NCBI RefSeq assembly: GCF_003144115.1
Contig: NW_020312018.1
Coordinates: forward strand, 186,001 to 250,000
DNA length: 64,000 nucleotides
Origin: Tilletiopsis washingtonensis
Lineage: Eukaryota; Basidiomycota; Exobasidiomycetes; Entylomatales
Reading direction: 5' to 3'
The number at the start of each line of letters is the position of its first letter. Position 1 is the stretch's first letter. The position numbers were made by a program, and so were the translations under genes. Under the pieces are notes generated by a model that was not told the DNA's origin, ran no database searches, and was given only the letters and a program-made list of their open reading frames with translations. Shown in pieces: positions 35,598 to 47,503 of this stretch.

Positions 35598-35740
35598 GCG
35601 CACTCTCACGCACAGCGTCTGTCGTCACCGCTCCTCGTCTGGCTTTCCTTGCGAAGCTTCCTGGACATTCATCTCTCGACACACTTCGTCCGTTCGTCGA
35701 GGCGCCGGCGTCGCTTCCTCTGCGCACTCGCACCGCAGAG

Positions 35741-38300
35741 ATGTGGAAGCAGGGCGACCGGGACGGCAGCGAGCCTCGCGAAGGCGCAGATGCCGAGGCC
35801 GAATGGCAGAGACCGAGACAAGGCCTCTCCGTCTCTGATCTGCTGTCCTCGACGACCACTCCAGAGCGGCCACGATCCTCGCGCACGAATAGCGGTCTGC
35901 GCGAGCAGACAGAGCGCAGCGTCGACTCGCCGCAGCAGCAGACACAGACGCCGCAGCACCTCGCTCCGCCTCAGGGCTCTACGTCGTCTGTCTCCCGGCC
36001 GTCGTCTGCGGCATCGGCAACGCGCGTTCCGTTGAGCAGCGCACAGCGCCCATCGACCGGCGGCAGCGCAAGCCATGTGCCACTGCCCGAGACCACCTCC
36101 ACGGACAGCAGCGGCGTGGCGTACCAGTACACGGCCGTGTCACAGATCACGCAGGGGCGCGAGAACATGTGAGTGTGACAGAAGACGCGCTCGACGCGGC
36201 GCATACATGCTCTTTGCCGATGCTGACATTCCGTCTCTTCCAGCGAATATCAGCTCACGGTGCGCGAGCAACCGAAGCACTCGCGCATGTGTGGTGTGGG
36301 CGAGAAAGGTGCGCCTCGCGGCGTTGCGCGTCGAGGCACGGAGCTTACCCCGTCATCACAGCCGATCGCCGACCCATTGACCCGGCGCCGATCATCCAGC
36401 TGCGCGTCATCACCCACGAGGCCAGCTCGCGCGACCGCTCCGCGAGTGGCGCGAGTGATCACTCCGGCGGTGCAGCTGCGGGGTGTTCCTCTGCCTCGCG
36501 CCTCCGCCGCGGCGTGCCCGTCACGACCCAGCGTGGCGAGGGCTGGGAGGACAAGGCCTGGTACCTCGAGAATCCTTACTACTTCATGTACGCCATGCTC
36601 GCCGACGCCGACACGGACGAGGAGCTCCACCTGCTGCAGGACGGCAAGACGCGCTACACGACGGGCAGCTGCGTGTCGTGCCTCTACCATTTGAAGGACA
36701 TCGACGGAAGCCACCAGGGCTTCTTCGTATTCCCGGATCTCAGCATCCGCGTCGAAGGACGCTACCGGCTGAAGCTCTGCCTTTTCGAGACCATTGGGTG
36801 AGTCAAGTGCAACGCGGGTGGGCGGCGACGCTCATGCTTCCTGCCGTAGACACGAGGTGCACCACTGCAAGTCCATCTACTCGACACCCTTCAGCGTGTA
36901 CACCGCCAAGCGCTTCCCGGGCATGGAAGGTGAGCACGCTCGCGTGGCGCCGCGCACTCGTTCCTTCTGACACTGGCCCGCCAGAGTCCACGCTGCTGTC
37001 CAAGTCGCTCGCAGACCAAGGACTGAAGGTGCGCGTGCGGAAGAACCCTCGAGCTCGTCGCGGCCGAGTCGGTGCGAAGCGAAAGGAAGAGGGCCAGAGC
37101 GACGAGGACTCGGACGGCGAGGGCGCAGGCGGTGCACGGCGGCCGCTCGCTGGAGAGGATGTGGTCATGCGCGACGCCAAACGCATGCGCAGCGACTCAG
37201 CCGCCCAGCCGCCCAGCCGTGGTGCGTTCGCCTACGCGCCGCCGGACCGCGACCCGCGCGAGTACAACGAGCGGCCAGGCTACGCAGACGAGGCCAGCTA
37301 TCGGCGACCCTTGCCGCAATCGCCGTCGTTCAGCAGCCAAGAGGCGTTCTATCCGGCGCCGCCACGGCGCGCTCCCGAGCTCATGCATCATCCAGCGGCA
37401 TCGCGGCCGCCCTTCGAGGATCCGAATGCTCCTTACGGCTCAGCGCATCCGCGCAGCTACGCGCCCGCTCCGCACCACAGCCAAGCCGCCGCCTCGCCGA
37501 CGGACAGTCCGCGCTCGCATCGCTCGTCGCCGCCGCATACGTACGACGGAGCACTGCGACGCCCGAGCCCAGAGGTGCACCCCGTGCCGTATCGCACAAT
37601 GCTCGCCGAGCCGACGCCACGAATGCGCGCGCACTCCAATGCGGCTCTGCAGGCCAGCGCGCAAGCGGAAGGCAGCTACTACGGCCGCGCTCCCAGTGAC
37701 ATGCGCCCGCCGCAGCTTCCGCCTCTGCAAGCCGGCGGCAACGAACCGGCACACGCTGCTCATGCTGCCTACCTCAGCAGCACCTCCTCGCTGCGCGATC
37801 GCTCCCGCAGCGACCCGTCGTCGCAGCACGCCCTGCTGCGGCGCGACCCGCCGCTAACGCGCCAGACGCACTCGTCCGACACGCCGGCGCCCTTCTCGGA
37901 CCGCACGCTGCCGCCCCTGATGCAGCCGTCGTCGCCGTACGGCCCGCCGTCACACGGCATGCGCGAGCAAGCGCCGCAGCAGCTGCCGCCGCCGCCTGGC
38001 GGGCCCAGGAGCTATGCGAGGCACCAGGACGACTACCGTCCGTCGCCGAGTTCCGGGCCGTCTCGCTCTGCCGCTCCGTACTACCCATCACAGCAGCAAG
38101 GAGAGCCGCATGCGCCTGGCCGCGTCGGCGCCCCGGCGTACGCTGCTGAGGATCGGGAGCGCGGCTATGCGCCTCCGCACGGCCGCACGACGCCGCAGCA
38201 GCAGCATCAGCCGCCGCAGCTTGGGCATCCTGCGCATCCGCAGCAGCATAGCCCTCCGAAGAGCGATCGTCGGGAGCATCAGTCGCGCTACCAGTACTGA
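35741..38300 (+). CDS. Velvet-domain transcription regulator (VosA/VeA-like)
   Basis: Velvet proteins are fungal DNA-binding regulators that couple development to secondary metabolism, often as dimers. Five exons (35741-36168, 36244-36308, 36362-36797, 36850-36929, 36985-38300) with introns of 52-75 nt give 774 residues. The velvet domain covers about 144-365 and is split by all four introns: EYQLTVREQPKHSRMCGVGE, then ADRRPIDPAPIIQLRV, FFVFPDLSIRVEGRYRLKLC, IYSTPFSVYTAKRFPGMEES and LADQGLKVRVRK. There is a 40-residue Ser/Gly/Arg-rich insertion after LRVITHEA. RARRGRVGAKRKEE is a likely nuclear signal. The C-terminal 400 residues are Pro/Ser/Gln/Tyr-rich and disordered. FPDLSIRVEGRYRL and KRFPGMEESTLLSK fit the VosA/VeA side of the family better than VelB, which is an inference from motif memory. 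Convergent with TPT1 (205 bp between stops). Confidence 0.93.
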
Positions 38301-38505
38301 AGCCGCCGACTAGAGTGAGTCCCTGCTGCGTCCTTCCGCACCGCTCAGCATGAGGCGGATGCTGGCGGTGCGTGTCAATTCAGCACATTTCACTCAGTCG
38401 CCCCTGTGTGTGCCGTCCAGCGAGGCTCTCGCTCTCTGGCGGCTCTCGTGTGCCCGCCTGCCATCACGAGCTGCTAGCTGAGCAGAGCGTTTGTGTACGA
38501 TGCCA

Positions 38506-39643
38506 TTACGATGCGTCAGGCGGCGGCGCAGCAGCATCTGTGCGCTCCCAGATCTTTGTGCCCTGCCGGTCCTCGACGTGCGTGACGTACTCGAGCGGCA
38601 GCACGCCGCTCTCGCCCACGCCGGGCGTGAGCACGGCACCGTTGGACGCGACGAAGAAGGGCACCTCGGCTGCCAGCGCACGGTGCATATCGATGTGCAC
38701 GATAAGCGGCGAGCTCGTCCGCATGCCTGGGGCAAGCATGAGCATATGTGGGCTGCGAAAAGGAAGCGCGGACACTCACCGCTGATGATGCCGCTGCCGG
38801 GCCGGCCGGCAGCGAGGTGAATGTGGTTGCGCTTCATGCGAGAAAGGCCGCCGGATGAGCGAATCGCATCCCAGGCGGCCGCCGTCGTGCCGTGCAGTAC
38901 CTCGACGTCCAAGGCGCCAGAGACTCCTGAGTCAGCGTCCGTAGCCGGATCACCCTTGTGCGTGAGCTTGCGCAGGTCTGCGATGTTGTCGAGCGTCAAG
39001 GACACCATGTCAAGATCTTGCACCTGTAGCGCGGAGGATCAGCCCGCCAATTCTGCGGCAACGGAATGAAGCTGCGCGCTTGAAAGCTGCACAGCGCCCA
39101 CACTCCACTCACCGAGGCAACGCTATGGCCCTGCACCGCTCTGATGCACTCCTCGCCGTCGAGGTCTTTCAGCTCAAAGCGCTTCTTCTCGTTGCCGTCG
39201 ACAACCTCGCGCACGTCCTGCGCCGTGGGCGCCCTGCCATCGCCCATGTCGAGGCGTGCCACTCGTGGACGGGCCAGAATGGCGGCAAGCGGGACGAAGC
39301 CGTCTGCACGCAGCGGCAGGGACTCCTTCTCGAGGCCGTGGCGCAGCAGGTAGGCGAGGGCGCGCGAGAGGCCCTCGACGGGCGACACGACGCCGCGCGG
39401 CCCACGCGGCGCCTTGGCTGCCGTCTTGCCGCTGCTGCTGCCCGAAGCACCGGCTTCTGCAGCCGGCAATGTGCCGGCCGCTCTGGCCGCAGCCTTTGCC
39501 TTGGCGGCGGCCTTGATCGCCGCCTTAGCTGCCTGGTTGGCGGCACGCGAGGGCGGCGGGCGCGGCGCCGACGCGGCCTCGGGGGACGCAGCGGCCGCGG
39601 GCTCCGCAAGCGACAGGCTTGCCAGTGTCGGCGGTGATGACAT
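38506..39643 (-). CDS. TPT1: tRNA 2'-phosphotransferase
   Basis: Tpt1 removes the 2'-phosphate left at the splice junction of tRNAs, using NAD+. Exons 39643-39113, 39023-38780 and 38726-38506 (introns 89 and 53 nt) encode 331 residues against about 230 in budding yeast. The extra length is an N-terminal Ala/Lys/Arg-rich segment of about 85 residues (for example NQAAKAAIKAAAKAKAAARA). Core features: SRALAYLLRHGL with the conserved Arg-His pair near residue 98, DGFVPLAAIL, KKRFEL, IRAVQGHSV, VEVLHGTT, SRMKRNHIHLAAG with the conserved Arg, and after the second junction ISGMRTSSPLIVHIDM, FFVASNGAVLTPG. The family catalytic set Arg-His-Arg-Arg is present. The ATG chosen is the first Met of the segment after ALHA; the frame is open further up but runs into promoter sequence shared with the FHA gene. 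Confidence 0.93.
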
Positions 39644-40217
39644 GGCGTGCAGAGCGCGAGGACTGTGCAGCGGAGCAGAGCGTGCTGTTTGGGCTGCCAG
39701 CGCGAGAGTGGGAGTGGGGAGCACCAGGGGGCAGCTGCACCTCCACAGCACAGCACCAAGAGCTGGCGTATGGCGCAGACAAGTGCGGCGTCGCTCGCGC
39801 CAGATGGCGCGTGGGAGCAAGCGCGCCGTCGCGCGACGCCGCCGTGCATCGCGCGCATCGCACGGCTGGCGGCCAGCGGCTGATCCGGGGCGGGCGCGCT
39901 GCGCCGAGAGGAGGGAGGCGGCCTGTGCAGCCTGAACGCACCCGCGCGCGACGGCGTCTCCTCCCGCCGCCCGGCGTCCTACGCTCGCTGCTTCCTCTCC
40001 ACCCTCGCCCTCTCTCATCCTCACTCACCGCATACCTGGCCTGTCCGCTCTCGTGCGCTGCACTGCTTTCCGTCTGTGCCGCCGCACTGCCCGTGTGCGC
40101 GCATCCTCCCTTCACGTACCTTCGCTCCCGCCGCTGCCTCGTGACGACCTGCCTCTCCGCCGCTCCTGATCCTGACGACCTGCTGCCCGATCCGCCGCGC
40201 ATCCTCCTCGCTCTTGC
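39644..40217. promoter_or_regulatory. Divergent promoter, TPT1 / FHA protein
   Basis: 574 bp between start codons. From about 39955 the plus strand is pyrimidine-rich up to the FHA protein ATG, consistent with its leader. No TATA box seen. Confidence 0.45.
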
Positions 40218-42666
40218 ATGCCTGCGCCCTCGTACGCCGGCGCGCCCATGCGGCAGTTCGGCGGCGTGCCCATGGCGCCCTCCTCGCCCTCGTCCGGCAA
40301 TGCCGGCATCTCGCCGCCCTCGTACCCAGGCGCCGGCCACGCCAGCGGCAGTGTCGCCGCGCAGCCGCCGCTCAACTTCCCGGCGCTGCACCTGCATCCG
40401 CTCAACGACTCGTTTGCGCCCAAGCAGATCAGCCTCGCGCCGCCCGGCCCGGGCAACCGCATCAAGATTGGGCGCCAGACGAACGCCAAGACGGTGCCGA
40501 ATCCGAGCAATGGCTACTTCGACAGCAAGGTGCTCAGTCGCATGCACGCCGAGGTGTGGTCGCAGGACGGCAAGGTGAGTGCGACGTGTGTCCCAGTCAT
40601 GAGCTCTATGTGGAGGTGGCTGGGCCCTGCTGTCATAGGTGTACCGCGCGCCCTCGGTCTGACACCTGGGTCCGACAGGTCTACATCAAGGACGTCAAGT
40701 CCTCCAACGGCACCTTCATCAATTCCGAGCGGCTCAGCGCCGAGGGTGTCGAGTCGGACGTGTTTGAGCTGCACTCGGAGGATCTGGTCGAGTTCGGCAT
40801 CGACATCGTCGGCGACGACAACAAGACGATCATCCATCACAAGGTCGCGTGTCGCGTCTTCCTCGTGCTCACGGCCGAGGATGCGATGAGCCTGCGCGCC
40901 GACTTTGCCGCTCTCTACCGCGGCGGCGGCCATGGCGGCCCAATGGGCGGAGCTGGCATGGGCCCGGGCGCAGAGGGCGGTCTGCGGAGAGGCAAGAGCA
41001 CGATGAGCTTCGACCACATCCTCAGCCGGCTGCAGAGCGAGCTGCAGAAGAGCCGCGAGACGGGCGCCGAGCTTGGCACGCTTGCAGGTGCGATCGGCGA
41101 GGTGGGTGAGACACTCGGCGGAGGTCTGGTAAGTGCATGTATGCGTCTCGCTCTCGCGCACGGCCCTCTCACACCATATCTGCGCAGGCGCCCATGCAGA
41201 ACCCGCCGTACCAGCACCAAGTGCCGCCGGATCCGAGCGAAGCTGCTGCCGCATCGGCCTCTGCTGCGCAGTCCGCAACTGTCGCGGCCTTGCAGGAGCA
41301 ATTGGCGTCGACGCAGGCCTCGCTGGCATCTCACGTGGAGAAGATGCATGCGCTCGAAGGCCTGCTCGCGGAGCACGAGACGATGCGCAGCGAGGTCGGC
41401 AGCATGAAGGCCGAGATGGAGAAGGCGAAGCGCGACATCGACGAGATGAACCTCGCGGCGTTGAGCGCAAAGTCGCAGCCGCGTGCGACGAACGGCACGA
41501 GCGAAGAGGAGCAGGACTTCGACGACGGCGCCAGCGTGGCTAGCATGGACACGGTGATGGCTGGCGATGCAGGCACACGCACGATCAAGGGCGCCGGGGC
41601 ATCGGGCGATGAGTCTGCGACAGACGAAGACGCGCTGCGGCAGCTCAACCACGTCGGCCCGCCGGCACCGGCGGACGAGCCGCCGGCCGAGGAATCCAGC
41701 GCCGTGCCGGCCGCTGTTGCGGCTGCGCTTGCAGCTCAGAACGAGGCGCTCTCGACGCGTCTTGCAGCGCTCGAGGCACAGCTCGAAGAGGCACTTGCAA
41801 TTGGCCGCAACCTGCAGGCTGAGCACGCCGGCGCGACCGAGGCCGTGCGCGCGCTCGAGGGCCGGATGGCCAGCCTGGAGAAGGAGGTCAGCGAGACGTC
41901 TGCACGCGCCGAGGGTGCCGCTGTCCGCGCTCTCGAGGGCCGCTTCGTCGAGTGGCGAAGCACGCTCGAGAGCGCGTGGGGCCGCGAGCGCCAGGCATGG
42001 GACGCGGAGCGGGATGAGCTCAAGCGCGTCGTCAAGGCCTGGGACGAGGCGAATGGCTGGCTGGAAAACGAGGCGGCCAAGGCTGCCAGCGCCAACGAGA
42101 GCAACGGCATCGCCTCTGCCTCTTCGCCGAACCCAGGCGCGGCCGGCAAGCGGCGAGGCAGCAAGAGCGCAAAGCGACGCGCGGCGCGGAGACACCTCAA
42201 CCCGGCGTTGCGGGCCTTGCTGTACCATTCGTCACACGCAGACGTTGGTCCGCTGGACGATGACGAGCTCTCGGACGTCGACGAGACGCCGCTGGGTGCC
42301 GCGTCTGGCCTCGGCGTCACCGGCGCGGATCGCGCGGCAGACTCGACATCAGAGGCCGCGCGCTCGGAAGACTCCGCCGAGCGGACAGACAGCACGGCGG
42401 CGACCAGTCCGTCCGGCAGCATCGCTGCGCTGGCCAAGTCTGCCGTGCCGCCGCCGCTCGCGAATGTCGCCCAGCACGGCTCACCACGAGGCGGGCTTGA
42501 GGTGAGTGCAGCTCAATCGCCTCGTCGGAGCGCGCGACGATCTGAATTGACACGACGCTCCCGCGCACAGAACACAAGTCTGCCCATGATGGGTGCCGCC
42601 GGCGTCGTGGCGATCGGCATGGCGGCGTGGATCATCTCGGGCAAGGCAGCGCCCAAGTTCAGCTAG
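40218..42666 (+). CDS. FHA-domain, coiled-coil, tail-anchored protein (SLMAP / HAM-4 / Far9-10 type)
   Basis: Proteins with this order are STRIPAK subunits that tether the PP2A complex to nuclear-envelope, ER or mitochondrial membranes through a C-terminal anchor. Exons 40218-40574, 40679-41128, 41188-42501 and 42571-42666 give 738 residues. The last intron (69 nt) is in frame; I call it because of its GTGAGTG donor, TTGAC branch and CACAG acceptor. The FHA domain has IKIGRQTN (about residue 83), VLSRMHAEV (about 105) and, after the first intron, DVKSSNGTFIN (about 124-134): the phosphothreonine-binding Arg, Ser and Asn are all kept. Coiled coils lie at about 319-360 and 450-570. The final residues form a hydrophobic span, GAAGVVAIGMAAWII, followed by SGKAAPKFS, a typical tail anchor. 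The stop is 199 bp from the convergent GATA gene stop. Confidence 0.88.
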
Positions 42667-42865
42667 CCCGCTCGCAGCGTGCGATGACTGCCGGCGCGCT
42701 GCATGCGCCATGACGGGCCGGCCGAGATGTCAGAGACGGGCGCAATGATCAGCTTTGTCTCATCACGAAACACGGCAGTGTGACGCGGGTATGGCCATGC
42801 TGGCAGATGACATTAGCAGATCAGAACGAGAGCCGGGCATGAGCAGCCTTCCGCGTGCATCTCGT

Positions 42866-43267
42866 TCAAGGCGGCGCGACATGGCCATGGCGGCCGGGCG
42901 TGCCGGTGTCGCTGCCGCCGCCGCCTCCATTGGACAGGTTGGACCACCAGGCCGCGTCCATGCCCGGCGTTGATACCGAGGCAGGGCTCTCGCCCATCTG
43001 CTGCGGCGTGCGCTGCTGCGCCGGTGCGTGCTGGCGAGGCGCGCCAAAGTGCTGCTGCGGAGCGCCTTGCGTATGATGCGCATGCGACAGCTGCGATGCC
43101 TGCTCTGCAAGCGGCGTCGGTGCGCCCGGCGAGCGCATCGAGCCCGACGCCGTGCGCTGCCGCTTGGCTGCGTTTTGCTGCTGCTGTCCATCATGCTCAT
43201 GCTGCGACGTCGGCGTGCCGTACGTCATGCTGTTGCTGCTGCTGCCGGCGCCTCCGAGATCGAAGCG

Positions 43268-43363
<96 letters not shown>

Positions 43364-43373
43364 NNNNNNNNNN

Positions 43374-43469
<96 letters not shown>

Positions 43470-46396
43470 GCCTGTGCTTGCGCGAAGGCTTGCGCTTGCG
43501 CCTGGTCCGGATCCAGCGCCGGGCCGTCGAACATGGGACCAAGACCCAGTGCGGCGGCCCAGTCTTGCTGAGCTCCCGGTCCGCTGCGCGGGCCCGAGGT
43601 GGCCGCGCCAGCCAGAAGCTGGCGTAGCGCTTCGGTCAGAGCGTTCGGCGACGGGCTCGATGCAGCACCAAGCGAGCCTGCCGTGTTCGGTGCGGCGGCC
43701 GCCAGTGACGCTGACGCAGGCGACGAGACAGCCAGCGCGGCAGCTTGCGCCATCGGCAGGTTCTGGCAGCACGCCTCGCCCCATGCGCCCATCGGACAGG
43801 CCTGGCTGTCCAGAAGCTCCGGCGGCAGGAAGATCGTCGGATCGTGCTGCGTCGCCAGCTCGTGCATCTTGGTGTCTCCGAAGGGCGAGCCAGGCTGGCC
43901 TGTGAGTCCCGACGGCATCGCAGACATCGCAGGCGCTGCCATCGGAGGCTGCCGCGGAGGGCCCATCTGCTGGTCGGACGGTGCGCTGGGCGCGGGCGAT
44001 GGCTGAGGAGCTCGGCTGTCGTAGCGTGCACGCTTGCGGATCACGTCGGCTCGCATCGCGACGGGCCGATGAGCGCTGTGCAGCTTGTAGTACAGCCCGC
44101 AGGCGTTGCAGATGATGCGGCCGTCCGGGTCCTTGCGCCACAGCGGCGTCGTCGAGGTGCCGCAGTTCGCGCACGACGCGCCGGCATGAATCCCGACCCA
44201 CTCGTCCGAGTCTGCAGCCTCACCAGTCGTGCTGCCGCTTGCGGTGCCGCTCGTCGGGCCGCTTCTGGCGGCCGAGCTGGAGCCTTCGCCACCTCCTCCT
44301 GCGTTCGGGGTATTTGCCGCAGCAGCGGCGTTCGCTGCTTGCTTGGCAACGCGCTCGGCTCGCTTTTGCTTGAGCTCACGCGGTCGCGGGACTGTCACTC
44401 GTGTCAGCGTCGTGGTCATGACAGCACAGTCACAGCTCTCACCCTTGTGCAGCTTCAGGTATAGACCACAGGCATTGCACTGCAAAGCAAGGTTCGAGTC
44501 GCGTCGCCAAAGAGGTGTCGAGGTGGCGCCGCAGTTGGAGCACTCGGGCTTGGAGCGATCCTCCTTGACCGATCCCGCTGCTGGCGTCGACGGCTTGGAA
44601 TCGTCGATCGTCGTACTGGTGCTGGCGCCAAAGGTCATGGGAGAGCCTGCGGCACTGCCGCTCGTCTTCGTGCGCGTGCGACTGGACTCGGCCGGCGACG
44701 AGCCGAACGCGAAAGGGCCACCGGTGCCGGCGAAGGACTGCGGCGTGCCAGGCATGCTGAGGGACGAGACCATCGAAGGCGCCATGTGCGGCTGGTGCTG
44801 CTGGGCCATGTGATGCTGTGGCGCCTGCTGCTCGAATGCGCTAGGCAGCAGCGGCCCGTCGAAGCTGTGTGCAGCATGCAGAGGCGGCCGTACGGCTTGT
44901 TGCTGCGGCGTCTCGGGCCCAAAGAATGAGGCGTGCGTCGCAGAGTGGTGCATGCCAAACGGATCCTGCATCGGTGCGGCGTTCTGCATCGGCTGCTCAT
45001 ACGAAGGAGTCAGGTCCATCGACGGGCGATGAGGTCCTTGAAAGTGTGTGAAAGGGCTTTGCGGATGCATCCGCTCTGCGTCGGGTGGTGGTGGCGGCGG
45101 TGGATGCTGCGCTTGCTGGCCTTGGGGCCCCGCGCTGACGCCCTGCTGAGCTTGGGCGAAGAGGTGCGCGAGTTGAGGAGGCACTTGGCCTGCCTGGAAC
45201 GCCATGAGCGCTTGCGTCAGGAAGGCCAGCAGCGCCGACTGCAGAGCCGGCTGCTGCTGTTGCTGCTGCTGCTGCTGCGTCTGTGGAGCCGAGAAAGGCA
45301 TCGCAAACGGCGGAGCGAACGTGAGCGGGCTGAGCCCATCCGGGCCCTGGCCAGCAGACGCGGCGTCTGCAAAGCGCTGCTGTGGCTGCATGTCCATCGA
45401 CGTCGACGATGATGCTGCGTCTCGACTGCCTCCTTGCCGACGAGCAAAGGCAGCGTTGCGTGCGGCGCATTGACGCGCCAGCTCGGCACGCTTCATGTCG
45501 GCGAGAATGGCCAGGCTGGGCGCCTCGAGGTCCACGCCTTGTGCGGCCAACTCGCGCTCGGCAGCCTCGATTGACTCGATGCTCCATGCTGGCTCTGACA
45601 CTGCGCCCGTCTCCTCAGCAATGTTGACGTACGACGGCGCCGGCACGGTGTGCCAGAGTCGCTGCTCCGGCGGCCGCGACGAAGCGCCGGCCAGGCGACG
45701 CAGAGGCTGTGAAGCAGTCTGAGCAAGGCACTTCACACCGGCTGCGACGTTTGCAACTCACCTGCGACGAGATCTCACTCGATGCTCTGCCCTTTCCCTT
45801 CAGGTCGTAGCTCGTCGGCGTGGCTGCGGCCGACGAGGACGGCGTGGCAGCACTGCTCGGCTGGCGCGATCGCGGCCGTGCCCGCGCGGCGCGGTGTCGT
45901 TCTGCTGCTCTCTTCTCCGCGCGCTCCTTCAGCTTCCGGCCCACCTCGGCGCTGAACTCTGGCAGCGTCAGGCTGTGCACAGGCCGAGCCTTGCTTCGCT
46001 CGAGCGCATCGACGGTCACACGCGCACATCTCGCGAACTCCTTGCGTCCGGGCCTCCGCGCGTCATCGTCCTCCGTTGGCTGCGGTTTGGTCAGCAGCTG
46101 GGCGAGAGCGCGCTTATTGCCGACTGAAGGCTCACCGGCACCATATTGGCACGCATGTGGTACATGCGCCATCCGAGGTTCGAGAGACGCTCGCCGTGCT
46201 CGAGCACGTCGCGCGACACCATGGCCGCGCGCCAGGTCTTGTTGAGCGACTCGGCATCGCCAGTGCAGGCATACGGGCCGAAGGGCTTGTTCTGCCAACG
46301 AACTGTCAGCACTGATGCAGCGTGCTCCACTCGCCTTTGAAGTCGTCGCCGCTCTGCAGCACGCCCACTCACGCCCTTGATCTTCAACAGCACCAT
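42866..46396 (-). CDS. Two-finger GATA transcription factor with polyglutamine tract
   Basis: Exons: 46396-46369, 46302-46136, 46079-45762, 45718-44443, 44391-42866, nominally 1104 residues. The first 70 residues (MVLLKIKG..., RWQNKPFGPYACTGDAE, LEHGERLSNLGWRMYHM) match the fungal DUF1752 region found at the N-terminus of AreA/Gaf1-type GATA factors. Finger 1 is at about 564-588 (CSNCGATSTPLWRR...CNACGLYLKLHK) and splices onto PRPRELKQ; finger 2 is at about 670-694 (CANCGTSTTPLWRK...CNACGLYYKLHSAHRP) followed by basic MRADVIRKRARY. Both are CX2CX17CX2C. The cysteine-rich spacer of iron regulators (Urbs1, SreA) is absent. A glutamine tract near 905-970 contains a sequence gap, so its length is unknown; a shorter one is at 45251-45278. 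The first splice is uncertain: the standard GTGAGT donor at 46372 breaks phase, while a weaker one four bases on keeps it. Confidence 0.87.
43269..43468 (-). repeat. CAG trinucleotide repeat with assembly gap
   Basis: A nearly pure CTG run on the plus strand (CAG on the coding strand) fills 200 positions, interrupted by ten N at 43364-43373. It encodes the glutamine tract of the GATA factor. The run is longer than ordinary reads resolve, so the true copy number cannot be read from this assembly. Confidence 0.97.
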
Positions 46397-46607
46397 GGCG
46401 CACAGCGCGCGGCGGCCGGCGCTATGCCGCCTCCGTCTGAGCCAGAGTCTCGCAAGGCGTGCGCTGCGGCAAGCCTGCGGCGTGTGCTGTGTGCAGACGA
46501 CGGCGGCGGCGGCAGCGAGCGGTGCGTCGGGCGGAGTGTGTGCTGCGAGCGTGCGGCGCGCGGGTGTGGGAGAGTGGAAGAACGGAGGGCAGACGGGCGC
46601 GCTGCCG

Positions 46608-46616
46608 ATCTGATAA
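46608..46616 (+). promoter_or_regulatory. GATA-factor-type site ATCTGATAA, proximal
   Basis: Nine-base match to the extended GATA element ATCWGATAA known for fungal GATA regulators, 212 bp upstream of the GATA gene ATG. The surrounding eleven bases GATCTGATAAC are identical to the distal copy. Confidence 0.5.
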
Positions 46617-47503
46617 CGCGGCCCGCCTCGCGCGGGCGCAGGCGCACAGCCGGCCGCGGCGCGCCTCGCAGACGCGGCACCCGCCTGCCGCACAGACGGC
46701 CGCCTGCCAACCCCCTCTTGCGCGCGACCCTCGGCCCTGCGAGCTGGTGATGAAAAGCCCCAAATGACGCAGTTGGGCGCCCAAGGTGCTGGCAGAGAGA
46801 GTGTCCAGCACGAGCGCACGGCCAACGTGCAAAGGAGGTGGCACGACTTCTGCCCTCACTCAGGCACAAGGTGGCCTTGCTGCGGCAACGATGAGGCGGC
46901 CTCGCTCTTACACGAGCTAGCCGATGCGGGCGCTTCGTCGAGCAGCTCTTCGTGCTCACAGAGAGGCGCCGGAATGTGCGGCCGTCGTCGTCCGGCTGCA
47001 GTGCGTCCGAGTGTTCTAAAAGCACCGGGCGGCCGTCCTGCCGGCGGAACAGCGGAACGGCGTGCGAGCTGCGGCACCCGGCGCAGCAGAGCAGACAGGC
47101 TCGGGATGCCGTGAGCCGCTAAGTCGGGACGAGTGCAGCAAGGTGCAGCGGTGCAGCGGCAGCGACGAGGCGAGGTGAGCCGCACCGCTCTGCTGCCGCA
47201 GCCGCACTCTCCTTCTGGCCCGGACGCTTCGCGGCTTGGCGCAAGGCCGGTCACGGCGCAGCGAGGCCACCCACCTGCCACGGATCAACTCAGACTTGAC
47301 TCTGGCAGGCAAGGCAGCGCTCTCACCATGCTGGTTCCGCGGTGCAACGCCGGCCGTCAAGCGGCCGCTTGGCCGCACCCGGCTCACGCAGCGCCGTCGC
47401 CGGACTTTTGCTCACGGCGCAGCGGCGGCCAAAACGTCAAGCGAGGCGCCCCGAAGGCGTGCGCCGCGCAGACGCTTGACAGCCCGTAGGCGAGGCGCTA
47501 GCG

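Noticed and set aside
43028-43627. Plus-strand poly-Leu, poly-Ala and poly-Cys frames across the CTG run
   Set aside because: These are shadows of the glutamine tract of the GATA gene on the opposite strand.
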